DNA from: G963664585 sp963664585
Lineage (GTDB): Bacteria; Bacillota; Clostridia; Oscillospirales; Ruminococcaceae
Direction of reading: 5' to 3'
Length of the DNA stretch: 64,000 bases
Assembly (NCBI GenBank): GCA_963664585.2
Contig: CAXXEO010000017.1
Coordinates: 1 to 64,000, forward strand
The notes under the pieces: generated by a model
Databases searched by the model: none
The model's input: the letters and a program-made list of their open reading frames with translations, nothing else
What the model was told of the DNA's origin: nothing
Shown: in pieces, positions 8,686 through 16,524 of the stretch
How positions within the stretch are numbered: position 1 is the stretch's first letter
Layout of the letters: each line of letters starts with the position of its first letter
Position numbers and translations under genes: made by a program

Positions 8686-9114
8686 ATGATGAGCAATATC
8701 TATATGAAAAAAATGACTCCGTCAAAAGAAGATTATCTGAAGATTATGCTGGAGCTTTCAGATAATGTGGGCATACATTCAACCGATATTGCTAAAGCTC
8801 TCGGAATTTCACGTGCCAGCGTAAGCCATATGATGACTATTCTCAAGGACGATGGATACATCACCAAGGAAAGATATAGTACCATTACTCTTACAGAAAA
8901 TGGACGCAAAGTTGCCAGTTGTATCAGAAAAAGGCATGATTTACTAAAGACATTTCTTACCGACGTTCTAGGTGTTGAAGCGACAACAGCAGAATATGAT
9001 GCCTGTCGCATGGAACACACCATCAGTTTAGAAACTGCCAACAAGCTGAAGCAACAGCTTAAAAAGCTGTCAGACTGCGTAAATCAAAGATATGCAGCAA
9101 ACATGTATATTTGA
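8686..9114 (+). CDS. DtxR-family metal-dependent repressor, iron-type ligand set
   Basis: 142 residues. Winged helix at the N terminus (STDIAKALGISRASVSHM), then a dimerisation region. Metal ligand positions of the family are present: Asp in SKEDYL, His in RKRHDLL, and Cys, Glu, His in ACRMEH. In DtxR/IdeR this last motif has Cys, whereas MntR has Glu, so the set resembles an iron sensor. No SH3 domain. It follows the zinc-ribbon gene by 3 bases. Its last codons and TGA stop lie within the repeat element at 9106. It is the best candidate regulator of the TTGACATATG sites. Confidence 0.82.
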   Translation: MMSNIYMKKMTPSKEDYLKIMLELSDNVGIHSTDIAKALGISRASVSHMMTILKDDGYITKERYSTITLTENGRKVASCIRKRHDLLKTFLTDVLGVEATTAEYDACRMEHTISLETANKLKQQLKKLSDCVNQRYAANMYI

Positions 9115-9209
9115 TTAACTTGAAAACAAGCTTGTGATTTCTTCCCCCGCCGAAGGCGGGGGAAGAAAATGACGTTTTATATAGCCAGTTTTTAAGTTAA
9201 TTGGCTATA
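9106..9209 (+). repeat. Dispersed MITE-like element, copy 3 (overlaps the dtxR stop)
   Basis: 104 bp with ends TATATTTGATTAACTTG and AAGTTAATTGGCTATA and core CCCCCGCC-GAA-GGCGGGGG. The first nine bases are the final codons and stop of the DtxR-family gene. It separates dtxR from the next small gene within what would otherwise be one operon. Confidence 0.9.
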
Positions 9210-9252
9210 TGAAGATTGCGGGATATAAATGATACTTTGAGAGGTGAAAAAT

Positions 9253-9486
9253 ATGCCGAGAGGAGACGGAACCGGTCCTATAGGAATGGGGCCAATGACA
9301 GGACGGGGTGCAGGCTTTTGTGCCGGTTTTAAAATACCCAGATTTAAAAATCCAAGAATCAGACGAGGAATGGAGTTGGGTTGGGGTCGAGGATTCGGAA
9401 GGATGCTGTGTCTTGCCGGATTGCTGCCCGGATGTGGATATCTTGTTTACAAGTGGAAAAAACGCACTAGGATACAAAAGCAATAG
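9253..9486 (+). CDS. DUF5320-like small protein
   Basis: 77 residues, beginning MPRGDGTGPIGMGPMTGRG, followed by a basic, Gly/Arg-rich middle and a short hydrophobic Cys-containing segment (LCLAGLLPGCGYLVY) that may touch the membrane. ATG 9253 is chosen because GAGAGGTG lies just upstream; the GTG at 9244 is part of that site. Paralogue of the next gene. Confidence 0.75.
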   Translation: MPRGDGTGPIGMGPMTGRGAGFCAGFKIPRFKNPRIRRGMELGWGRGFGRMLCLAGLLPGCGYLVYKWKKRTRIQKQ

Positions 9487-9517
9487 GAATGCATCAAATT
9501 GAAAGGAGGTGAAAATT

Positions 9518-9835
9518 ATGCCAAGAGGAGACGGAACCGGTCCGATGGGAATGAATCCAATGTCAGGACGACGCATGGGTTATTGCGCAGGCTTTGCAGC
9601 ACCCGGATATGCAAATTTTACCGAATTCACAGAAAACTTTGGCTGCAGGCAAGGGTTTAAATCGATCGCTATGGGTATGCCGCGATGCACGCAATTAGGT
9701 AATCGAGCAGTTACCGGAACAAATGAAGTAATTGTCAATGAGAAAGAAATCCTAAAAACCCAGGTAAAATTTTTGGAAACCCAGCTTCAGCATGCAAAAA
9801 AGCGCCTTTCAAGTTTTGAGGAAAACGCTGAGTAG
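9518..9835 (+). CDS. DUF5320 small protein with C-terminal coiled coil
   Basis: 105 residues, beginning MPRGDGTGPMGMNPMSGRRMGYC, with a strong AAAGGAGGTG site. The Gly/Met/Cys-rich N-terminal half is followed by a helix of about 35 residues (NEKEILKTQVKFLETQLQ) likely to form a coiled coil. This is the classic layout of the family seen next to NifX/Mrp genes. Function unknown. Confidence 0.8.
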   Translation: MPRGDGTGPMGMNPMSGRRMGYCAGFAAPGYANFTEFTENFGCRQGFKSIAMGMPRCTQLGNRAVTGTNEVIVNEKEILKTQVKFLETQLQHAKKRLSSFEENAE

Positions 9836-9850
9836 TTCATCGTTAGTGAG

Positions 9851-9880
9851 AAAAAGGCAGGCAGTAATTTCTGCCTTTTT
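9851..9880 (+). terminator. Intrinsic terminator of the small-protein operon
   Basis: Perfect 10-bp stem AAAAAGGCAG / CTGCCTTTTT followed by CTTTT. Confidence 0.85.
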
Positions 9881-9984
9881 CTTTTGTATGATTTTAGATA
9901 AAGGAAGATGTATATGAATATACCACCAGGCCTATGATATATTGCGAAAAAAGCAATGGAGCTTAATGTAAAAATACCTGATTG

Positions 9985-10013
9985 TTGACATATGACATCA
10001 ATGCCTGTAAACT
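9985..10013 (+). promoter_or_regulatory. Promoter/operator of the DUF134 gene (site D)
   Basis: TTGACA (9985-9990), 17-base spacer beginning TATGACATCAAT, TAAACT (10008-10013). It shares TTGACATATG with sites A-C. The start codon is about 175 bases downstream, leaving a long untranslated leader in which I recognise no riboswitch. Confidence 0.6.
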
Positions 10014-10188
10014 AAATTTAAAGTACTTTATCGCTGAATACAAGAAGCTTTTTATTATAAAAGTTGAATATTCAGGTGCGTACAGACTAAAGATATGTGT
10101 CCCGGCACTACTGATTTTCTTGATTGCTTGCCCTATATGCTCAGGCGGCAATCCATACCTCAAGTCTGATGAAACGGAGTTGATCATT

Positions 10189-10665
10189 TTGGCAAGACCA
10201 ACCAAATGGAGAAAGATTGAGAATATCCCCACTGTTCCCTACTTCATCCCATCAGACAAAGATGTCGCGGAGGTTCCTGAGAATATATTAAAACTTGAAG
10301 AGTTAGAGGCTATACGCTTGAAAGATATGGAAGGGCTTGAGCAGGGCGAGTGTGCCGAAAAGATGGGGGTGTCCCGCCCTACCTTTCAGCGAATCCTTTT
10401 ATCTGCTAGAGAAAAAATCGCCGACAGCCTAGTGAATGGAAAAATTATTCATATAGAGGGCGGCAACTTCACTCAGAATATTTGCCCTGTGAGATGCCTG
10501 GATTGCGGCAAAGAATGGATGGAAAGTTCTGAAAATATGGGATCTATCAAAAGCGGTGAGTATTCATGCCCTGTCTGCAATTCAACCAAGGTTATTTGCG
10601 GGCAAACCTGTAAAGGGAAGATTTGCCAAAAAAACTGCTGGCGGCATGGCAGAATGGAAGAATAA
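10189..10665 (+). CDS. DUF134 family DNA-binding protein with Cys-rich tail
   Basis: 158 residues from TTG 10189, chosen because GGAG lies 9 bases upstream and the family starts with MARPTKWR; the open frame extends to 9982 without a site. A sigma-like helix-turn-helix (LEAIRLKDMEGLEQ...MGVSRPTFQRIL) is followed by a C-terminal half rich in Cys pairs (CPVRCLDCG, CPVCN, CGQTCKGKICQKNC). The family commonly neighbours NifX/Mrp genes. A redox- or metal-responsive regulator is plausible but unproven. Confidence 0.82.
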   Translation: MARPTKWRKIENIPTVPYFIPSDKDVAEVPENILKLEELEAIRLKDMEGLEQGECAEKMGVSRPTFQRILLSAREKIADSLVNGKIIHIEGGNFTQNICPVRCLDCGKEWMESSENMGSIKSGEYSCPVCNSTKVICGQTCKGKICQKNCWRHGRMEE

Positions 10666-10716
10666 AAGCTGAGCATGGCCCTCTAATCGATTCTAAATAA
10701 ATGATATCATCGTAAT

Positions 10717-10760
10717 AAACCAAGACTCGTAAGATAATTGAATCTTTCGAGCCTTGGTTT
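10717..10760 (+). terminator. Hairpin terminator after the DUF134 gene
   Basis: Stem AAACCAAGACTCG / CGAGCCTTGGTTT with one mismatch, followed by GTTCTTAGTTTTT. Confidence 0.75.
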
Positions 10761-10832
10761 GTTCTTAGTTTTTACATTTAGCGGACAGATGCAAATCAAA
10801 GCGTTAAATGTATATGCTGTCAATATAAGTTC

Positions 10833-10938
10833 TATAGTTGATTAACTTGAAAACAAGCTTGTGATTTCTTCCCCCGCCAAAGGCGGGGGAAGAAAATGAC
10901 GTTTTATTTATAGCCAGTTTTCAAGTTAATCGGCTATA
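10833..10938 (+). repeat. Dispersed MITE-like element, copy 4
   Basis: 106 bp from TATAGTTGATTAACTTG to AAGTTAATCGGCTATA, core CCCCCGCC-AAA-GGCGGGGG. It ends 8 bases before the cobO promoter. Confidence 0.9.
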
Positions 10939-10945
10939 ATAAATA

Positions 10946-10990
10946 TTGACATATGCTCATAATTGGTTTAAAATAAATGTTGTGGGCATA
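10946..10990 (+). promoter_or_regulatory. Promoter/operator of cobO (site C)
   Basis: TTGACA (10946-10951), 17-base spacer, TAAAAT (10969-10974). CATATGCTCATAAT is identical to site B, and a downstream GGGCATA (10984-10990) mirrors the second half-site of site B with three extra bases of spacing. Confidence 0.75.
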
Positions 10991-11068
10991 AGACCAAAAC
11001 GATTTTTAATGCTTAAACGAAGGTGGACTTTTTGAAAAAAAGATGCACTGTTTGGAGGTAGTGAAAAT

Positions 11069-11599
11069 ATGGTTGATTCGCATGAAGATAAAGGTTATTT
11101 TCATATTTACACCGGCAACGGAAAGGGTAAGACAACCGCTGCCTTCGGCTTAGCGTTGCGTGCCTTAATGGCCGGGAAAAAGGTTTACGTTGGGCAGTTT
11201 GTGAAAGGAATTGCATATAACGAAACAAAATGTGCTGAATATTTTTCTGGTATAGAGATACACCAGTATGGCACTGACTGTTTCATAGATCGCGAGCCAT
11301 GCGAAGAAGATATCGAATTGGCCCAAATCGGTCTTAAGGCATCCGATGAAGCGCTCAAAAGCGGAAGATACGACATCGTCATTCTTGATGAACTCACGAT
11401 TGCCCTCCATTATAAACTATTGCGTCTCGAAGCCGTCATGGAGGCAATTCATATGCGCGCTCCTCATACAGAAGTGGTAGTAACGGGGCGGTATGCACCA
11501 CAGGCGCTAATGGATATGGCTGATCTTGTAACTGAAATGAAGGAAATTCGGCATTACTATACAAAGGGTGTTTTAGCGCGAGAGGGAATTGACAGATAA
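11069..11599 (+). CDS. cobO: Cob(I)yrinic acid a,c-diamide adenosyltransferase (CobO/BtuR family)
   Basis: 176 residues with P-loop GNGKGKTTAAFG, and VILDELTIAL and VVVTGR motifs typical of CobO/CobA-type ATP:corrinoid adenosyltransferases. The ribosome site is GGAGGTAGTG. The enzyme adds the 5'-deoxyadenosyl group to cobalt of corrinoids. No other cobalamin gene is present; the gene heads the NifX/MinD-ferredoxin run instead, so a different corrinoid or nucleotide role in this cluster cannot be excluded. Confidence 0.88.
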   Translation: MVDSHEDKGYFHIYTGNGKGKTTAAFGLALRALMAGKKVYVGQFVKGIAYNETKCAEYFSGIEIHQYGTDCFIDREPCEEDIELAQIGLKASDEALKSGRYDIVILDELTIALHYKLLRLEAVMEAIHMRAPHTEVVVTGRYAPQALMDMADLVTEMKEIRHYYTKGVLAREGIDR

Positions 11600-11750
11600 A
11601 AAACTGATGAATCAAAAGAACTTTTAAGAGAATTTTATTTTGTGGAATTTCTAAAAATATCATTTAAAAACGTCCTTATATTGATTTAGTAAGACGCGGC
11701 CTAAATGATCGAAGAGATTATGGGTAAAATTGAAAATGGAGGAACGTAAT

Positions 11751-12125
11751 ATGAAACTGATTATACCGGTAGAAAGTAAATCCCTGAAAGCACCCGTTTG
11801 TCCTTCCTTTGGGCGCACTCCCCTATTTGTGTTGTTTGACACTGAAAACAAAAGCCATGAATTCCTAGACAATGGAGCTGCCGCAAGTCAGGGCGGTGCA
11901 GGAATCAAGGCAGCACAGATGCTGGTGGACAGCGGAGCCACGGCACTCATCACCTATCGCTGTGGTGAAAACGCAGCAGAGGTTTTAAATGCAGCCAATA
12001 TTAAAATGTATAAAGCAGAAGATGGCTCTGTAGAAGAGAATATTGCCAAATATAAAGAGGAAAAGCTTTCATTGCTTTTGGAAATTCATCCCGGCTTTCA
12101 CAATCACGGGGGTGGTGAGAAATGA
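11751..12125 (+). CDS. NifX/NifB-like (dinitrogenase iron-molybdenum cofactor) family protein
   Basis: 124 residues from ATG 11751 with GGAGGA upstream. The NifX/NafY-type fold is suggested by VCPSFGRTPLFVLFD, QGGAGIKAAQMLVDSGATALI and the final His-rich tail HPGFHNHGGG. The family binds Fe-S or Fe-Mo cofactors in nitrogenase-related proteins, but here no nif genes are present. The stop overlaps the next start (GTGAGAAATGAG region). Confidence 0.8.
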   Translation: MKLIIPVESKSLKAPVCPSFGRTPLFVLFDTENKSHEFLDNGAAASQGGAGIKAAQMLVDSGATALITYRCGENAAEVLNAANIKMYKAEDGSVEENIAKYKEEKLSLLLEIHPGFHNHGGGEK

Positions 12126-12958
12126 GAATTGCCGTACTCAGCGGTAAAGGCGGGACAGGTAAGACCCTTGTGTCCGTAAACATGTCTTGTGCAGCTGATC
12201 AAGCGGTATACGTGGATTGTGATGTTGAGGAGCCCAATGGACATCTGTTTCTGAACCCTAGCATTACTGCTAAAACCGCTGTTACGGTTACGGTACCGGA
12301 TGCGGATATGGAGAAGTGCAAGGGCTGCCGGAAATGTGTGGATTTCTGCAAATATAATGCATTGGCACTCATCAAAGATAAACTTATGATTTTTTATGAA
12401 GTGTGCCATTCCTGCGGCGGATGTATTCTTTTTTGCCCCGAAAAAGCACTCACGGAGAAGCAAAGGGAAATCGGTACAATTGAAGAAGGTCTATCCGGCA
12501 ATGTCACAGTTCTTTCAGGATGTCTAAACACTGGCGAGGTTTCAGGCGTGCCGATCATTAAAGGACTCATGGAAAAGCTGCCCGAGCAGGATACGGTTGT
12601 GATTGACTGCCCACCCGGAAGTGCCTGTGTTGTCATGGAGAGTATCCGCCAAGCTGAATTTTGCGTTTTGGTTGCTGAACCGACACTTTTCGGGGTTCAT
12701 AATCTGGCTATGGTCTATGATTTGGTTAAACTATTTCATAAGCCGCTTGGTGTGGTACTCAACAAATGTATGCCTGGGGAAAATCCGACCGAACAATTTT
12801 GCATAGATAACAAAATCAACATCCTTGCGACAATTCCCTATGATGAGGAATTGGGCAAACTTAACTCCAAAGGGCTCATCGCAGTGCGCGAAAGCAATCA
12901 GTATCGAGAACTATTTCGAAACCTTCTGGATGGCATTACAAAGGAGGCGGCATTCTGA
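12122..12958 (+). CDS. MinD/Mrp-type ATPase with inserted 2[4Fe-4S] ferredoxin domain (first of pair)
   Basis: 278 residues. Deviant Walker A SGKGGTGKT at residue 7, a ferredoxin insert at about residues 63-115 with CKGCRKCVDFC and CHSCGGCILFC, and switch motif VVIDCPPGSAC. Such proteins come as tandem pairs next to NifX-like proteins in anaerobes and are thought to handle Fe-S clusters. Overlaps the preceding gene by 4 bases. Confidence 0.88.
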   Translation: MRIAVLSGKGGTGKTLVSVNMSCAADQAVYVDCDVEEPNGHLFLNPSITAKTAVTVTVPDADMEKCKGCRKCVDFCKYNALALIKDKLMIFYEVCHSCGGCILFCPEKALTEKQREIGTIEEGLSGNVTVLSGCLNTGEVSGVPIIKGLMEKLPEQDTVVIDCPPGSACVVMESIRQAEFCVLVAEPTLFGVHNLAMVYDLVKLFHKPLGVVLNKCMPGENPTEQFCIDNKINILATIPYDEELGKLNSKGLIAVRESNQYRELFRNLLDGITKEAAF

Positions 12959-13824
12959 AACAGCTTTTGATTCTCAGCGGTAAAGGCGGAACGGGCAAGA
13001 CCACGGTCGCAAGCGCGTTCATTGAACTCAGCCAAAGCCATGCCTTTGCCGACTGCGATGTTGATGCCCCCAATCTCCATTTGGTCGTATCGCAAATGTC
13101 AGAGCCGCAAAAAACAGATTATTACGGGTTTGGGAAAGCAGTGATCGATCATTCAAAATGCATTCGCTGCGGATTGTGCGAAGAAAACTGCCATTTTGGC
13201 GCTATCAAAAATGAAACAGTGGGTGAATTTGAATGTGAAGGCTGCGGCGTTTGTGTAAATCTTTGCCCCGTGCAGGCAATTACCATGCGTGACCATTTGT
13301 CAGGTAGTCTGATGCTGTACAAGAACGATGGCAACGTGTTTTCTACCGCACAGCTTAAAATGGGCAGCGGTGCGTCAGGCAAGCTGGTAACAGCCGTAAA
13401 ACAGCAGCTCTTACTGGAAGCCTCAGATGCAGAACTTGCTATCATAGACGGTTCTCCAGGGATAGGATGTCCTGTCATCGCGTCGATCAGTGGCGTTTCT
13501 ATGGTGCTCATCGTCGCTGAACCGACTATATCGGGTATGCATGACATGAAAAGGATCATTGATACTGCGAATCATTTTGGTGTAAGCTGTGCCGTTTGCA
13601 TCAATAAGTTCGACGTGAACACGGATAATACCAAAGAAATTGAAAGCTATTGCAACGACCTTGCGATCCCTATGATTGGGAAAATACCGTTTGATGAGAC
13701 TGTCTTAAAAGCGGTAAATCGGTGCCAAAGTATTGCCTGCTATCCGGACAGTCCAGCCGGAAAGGCCCTCGCATCCATATGGGACAATGTTTATAGCAAA
13801 TATTTGCGCAGTAATATCGACTAA
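12955..13824 (+). CDS. MinD/Mrp-type ATPase with inserted ferredoxin domain (second of pair), probable CTG start
   Basis: 289 residues if started at CTG 12955; TTG 12967 is the other choice. GGAGG at 12943-12947 is 7 bases before CTG but 19 before TTG. CTG overlaps the upstream TGA (CTGA), and the resulting KQLLILSGKGGTGKTT matches how the family begins. A ferredoxin insert (CIRCGLCEENC, CEGCGVCVNLC) lies at about 60-110, and the switch motif IIDGSPGIGCP follows. Partner of the preceding ATPase. Confidence 0.85.
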   Translation: MKQLLILSGKGGTGKTTVASAFIELSQSHAFADCDVDAPNLHLVVSQMSEPQKTDYYGFGKAVIDHSKCIRCGLCEENCHFGAIKNETVGEFECEGCGVCVNLCPVQAITMRDHLSGSLMLYKNDGNVFSTAQLKMGSGASGKLVTAVKQQLLLEASDAELAIIDGSPGIGCPVIASISGVSMVLIVAEPTISGMHDMKRIIDTANHFGVSCAVCINKFDVNTDNTKEIESYCNDLAIPMIGKIPFDETVLKAVNRCQSIACYPDSPAGKALASIWDNVYSKYLRSNID

Positions 13825-13924
13825 TGCAGACAAAGCAAATAGACCTGTTTATGCAGAAAAAGCGTTCCCGATGTTTATACTGTATAAAGTGAAATCAATA
13901 TGAATTTTAAAGGAGAATCTAGTT

Positions 13925-14281
13925 ATGAAAATCGCAGTCGCAAGTGAAGGTAAAATGGTAACAGAGCATTTCGGTCACTGTGAGGCCTTTACCATATTCG
14001 AGGCGAAGGATAATCAGATTACAAGCAAAGAAGTTGTCCCAAATCCCGGACACAGACCCGGATTCTTGCCAGTCTTTTTACATGAAAAAGGTGTAAATGT
14101 CATCATTTCCGGAGGTATGGGCGGCGGTGCTGTTGATATTTTTAACGAAAAAGGAATCGAGGTTATTACCGGAGCATCTGGCGATGCTGAGGCTTCTGCA
14201 AACAGCTATTTGCGGAGCGAACTGAAATCAACGGGCTCTGTTTGTCATCAGCATCAGCATGCGGATGAGTGCGGCAAATAG
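13925..14281 (+). CDS. NifX/NifB-like family protein
   Basis: 118 residues starting MKIAVASEGKMVTEHFGHCE, the typical N terminus of this family, with AAAGGAG upstream. GGMGGGAVDIFNEKGIEVI is the conserved middle. The tail is rich in His and Cys (CHQHQHADECGK). It is 100 bases after the ATPase pair. A truncated copy of the same gene is at 22031-22171. Confidence 0.85.
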   Translation: MKIAVASEGKMVTEHFGHCEAFTIFEAKDNQITSKEVVPNPGHRPGFLPVFLHEKGVNVIISGGMGGGAVDIFNEKGIEVITGASGDAEASANSYLRSELKSTGSVCHQHQHADECGK

Positions 14282-14306
14282 TCCTAGTACAATGCAACAT
14301 CTTAAA

Positions 14307-14345
14307 CTTGTATATTCCCCCGCCTAAGGCGGGGGAATATACAAG
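14307..14345. repeat. Free-standing GC-core hairpin B
   Basis: Perfect palindrome CTTGTATATTCCCCCGCC-TAA-GGCGGGGGAATATACAAG, 18-bp stem, 26 bases after the NifX stop. It shares the core with the dispersed element and the frame CTTGnnTATTCCCCCGCC with the hairpin at 30909, but the outer stem bases differ in compensating fashion. It may serve as terminator. Confidence 0.8.
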
Positions 14346-14672
14346 AACATTTAACTCATTGCCATAAAAGATTTAGATTTTTCAAGGCACTAATTTCATG
14401 CAGTATCAGCGCAGTGTCCAATGGAATCCGAATATCGTTTCTTCTAGGAAATCTACTCAAACACTTATTTATAATTTGCCATATTGGATCAATCAAAGAA
14501 GCTGCACCACATTGCTTTGTGAGGCAGCTTCTGATTTTATAACAAGTTTTATTAATAAGTGCAGTTAGATCAACTTAATATATACTTAAGCGTATTTATT
14601 CATTTTAGTTTTTTAGTGCTCGATTTCTTATTCGGCAAGCATAACCCAAAGGGTTAATGTTAAAAATTGTGA
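14346..14672. other. Intergenic stretch without recognisable gene
   Basis: AT-rich sequence between the NifX gene and the Rrf2 promoter. A partly symmetric stretch around 14500-14545 (AAGAAGCTGC ... GAGGCAGCTTCT) can fold into a hairpin. I see no open frame with a ribosome site. Confidence 0.5.
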
Positions 14673-14729
14673 TTGACGCTTATTTGAATTAGGGTATAAT
14701 AGTATTTGTAATGAGCATTAGTTCATTAC
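14673..14729 (+). promoter_or_regulatory. Promoter and candidate operator of the Rrf2 gene
   Basis: TTGACG (14673-14678), 16-base spacer, TATAAT (14695-14700). Eight bases later GTAATGA (14708-14714) and TCATTAC (14723-14729) form a perfect 7-bp inverted repeat over the expected transcription start, a natural site for autorepression. Confidence 0.65.
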
Positions 14730-14828
14730 CAGCTATTGCAGTGGTTATAATATCCAACACTTTAATAAATGATTATAAATATTAGGAAGTATTATTTTAA
14801 TTGATACATTAAAATAAGGAGATGGACT

Positions 14829-15233
14829 ATGCATATTACTCTTGAAGCTAATTATGCAATTAGAATTATCGACTGCCTGACAAAAGCTAAATTCAGATTA
14901 TGTTCCAAAACAATATCTGAGCGCACAGGTGTTAGTTTGAGATTTGCATTAAAAATTATGAGAAAATTATCTAAAGCTAAGCTGATTTGCTCTTTTAAAG
15001 GTGTAAATGGTGGCTATGAATTGGCGAAAAAACCGAGTGATATCAATTTAAAAGATATAATTGAAACAATAGATGGACCTATCGTTTCAATTAACCGCTG
15101 TACAGGAAATTGTATTTGTAATTCGGCAGAAAGCCCACAACTATGCGCATATTATGTTATTTTTACCAGAATATCAGAAATGATCTGTGAGCAAATGTCC
15201 AGCATAAATTTCGGCATGGATATTACAGATTAA
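14829..15233 (+). CDS. Rrf2-family transcriptional regulator with Cys triad
   Basis: 134 residues. N-terminal winged helix (LEANYAIRIIDCLTK, RTGVSLRFALKIMRKL) and a C-terminal region with Cys in NRCTGNCICN and PQLCAYY, the placement used by Fe-S or redox-sensing members such as IscR and NsrR. TAAGGAG precedes the start. It is monocistronic, with its own promoter and palindrome upstream. Confidence 0.85.
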   Translation: MHITLEANYAIRIIDCLTKAKFRLCSKTISERTGVSLRFALKIMRKLSKAKLICSFKGVNGGYELAKKPSDINLKDIIETIDGPIVSINRCTGNCICNSAESPQLCAYYVIFTRISEMICEQMSSINFGMDITD

Positions 15234-15370
15234 TTACCCCCAATAACATAACCCTATGTATTTCTTGCTGATTCGCTGTGTTTGGTTTATTGCATCTGAT
15301 ATTTGAATAAAACATGAGGGAAAATCTATACATCTTTTGGCATAAGGCCTCCCCTTCTGTATCATCTAAT

Positions 15371-15404
15371 ACCGTTTAGCTGTTATTTATATCAGTTAAG
15401 CGGT
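15371..15404. terminator. Bidirectional hairpin between rrf2 and lysR
   Basis: ACCGTTTAGCTG / CAGTTAAGCGGT with two wobble pairs, followed by TTTATTATATAATTAT. The rest of 15234-15538 shows no gene. Confidence 0.55.
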
Positions 15405-15538
15405 TTTATTATATAATTATGGCTTTTTCGTTTTTATCTGCTACTGGCGAAAGTACAAATCTTGTGCCTGCTATTTTTCAACATTAACATTGCAAGCTTG
15501 AGGTGTAAGGGTGTGCATTTATTAACTCATACAAAATT

Positions 15539-16414
15539 TTAGTTTGTATTTTTACACAACTCAATAAAAGCTTTTGTTGATTCCGTAAGAAACTTGTTTT
15601 TGTGATAAATAATATTAAATTTGCGGTTAAATTTCAAACCGTCTATCTGAATAGTTACAATGTTACCATCGTTTAACCTTTCCTTTACGAGCGTATATGG
15701 TAAAACGGAAATACCAAGTCCGTTTATGACAGCGTTTATTAGAGCAAGTGTACTTGTACTTTCCCATGTTGGGATAACCGAATAGCCAAGAGAAGCTAAT
15801 ACATTGTCAAAAAGCTCTCTAGTCCCGCTTCCTTTTTCACGAAGTAGGAATGACTCTAATAGAAATTGCTCTGTGGTAACAACTTTTGCTTTGCAAAAAG
15901 GGTGATCAAAACTGCATATAATTACAAGCTCGTCATCCATATAGGGTTTGTAAATAATGTTCTCTAAGTGGACAATTCCTTCAACCAATGCAAAATCAAG
16001 TTCATTTTGCAGAATTTTCTTTTCAATGATATCAGAGCTGTCAATTGTAACATGTACATCTATCTGAGGATAGAGAGCTTTGAATTTGCTAACATAAACG
16101 GATAAGAAGCTTGTTCCAATTGTAATACTTGACCCTATACGCAATTTCCCTATTTTGTCTGAATTGCGCACTTTATACTCCATTTCATTAAATAAGGAAA
16201 CAATATGTTCAGCATAATCAAGTAAGTTATGACCTGCCTCAGTCAGATACACCCGTTTTGAAATACGGTCAAACAACTTTATGCCGTAATAATCTTCAAG
16301 CTCTTTAATCGCACAACTTACTGCGGGCTGGGTGATATATAGTTTTTCGGCAGCTTTAGTAATGCTGTTTAATTCACAAACCGCTACAAATACTTTCATA
16401 TGTCGTAAAGTCAT
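15539..16414 (-). CDS. LysR-family transcriptional regulator
   Basis: 291 residues. N-terminal helix-turn-helix (LNSITKAAEKLYITQPAVSCAIKELE), then a periplasmic-binding-like effector domain. Of the CysL/CbbR type by overall look. Divergent from the chromate-transporter genes, with an inverted repeat between them, so it most likely regulates them. Effector unknown. Confidence 0.88.
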   Translation of the reverse strand: MTLRHMKVFVAVCELNSITKAAEKLYITQPAVSCAIKELEDYYGIKLFDRISKRVYLTEAGHNLLDYAEHIVSLFNEMEYKVRNSDKIGKLRIGSSITIGTSFLSVYVSKFKALYPQIDVHVTIDSSDIIEKKILQNELDFALVEGIVHLENIIYKPYMDDELVIICSFDHPFCKAKVVTTEQFLLESFLLREKGSGTRELFDNVLASLGYSVIPTWESTSTLALINAVINGLGISVLPYTLVKERLNDGNIVTIQIDGLKFNRKFNIIYHKNKFLTESTKAFIELCKNTN

Positions 16415-16431
16415 ATTAGCGCCTTCTATCC

Positions 16432-16447
16432 ATAACCAATTAGTTAT
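16432..16447. promoter_or_regulatory. Candidate LysR operator
   Basis: ATAACCAATTAGTTAT, arms ATAAC / GTTAT, lies 18 bases from the lysR start in the divergent intergenic region. LysR proteins bind such short dyads. Confidence 0.45.
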
Positions 16448-16524
16448 AATATTTATAAAATTATACTATTTTAATTATGACTTATCAAGGCGTATAATAA
16501 AAAATAAGCATTGGAGGCATTGGC

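Noticed and set aside
9982..10188. N-terminal extension of DUF134
   Set aside because: It would include the promoter; the family begins MARPTKWR at TTG 10189 with its own ribosome site.
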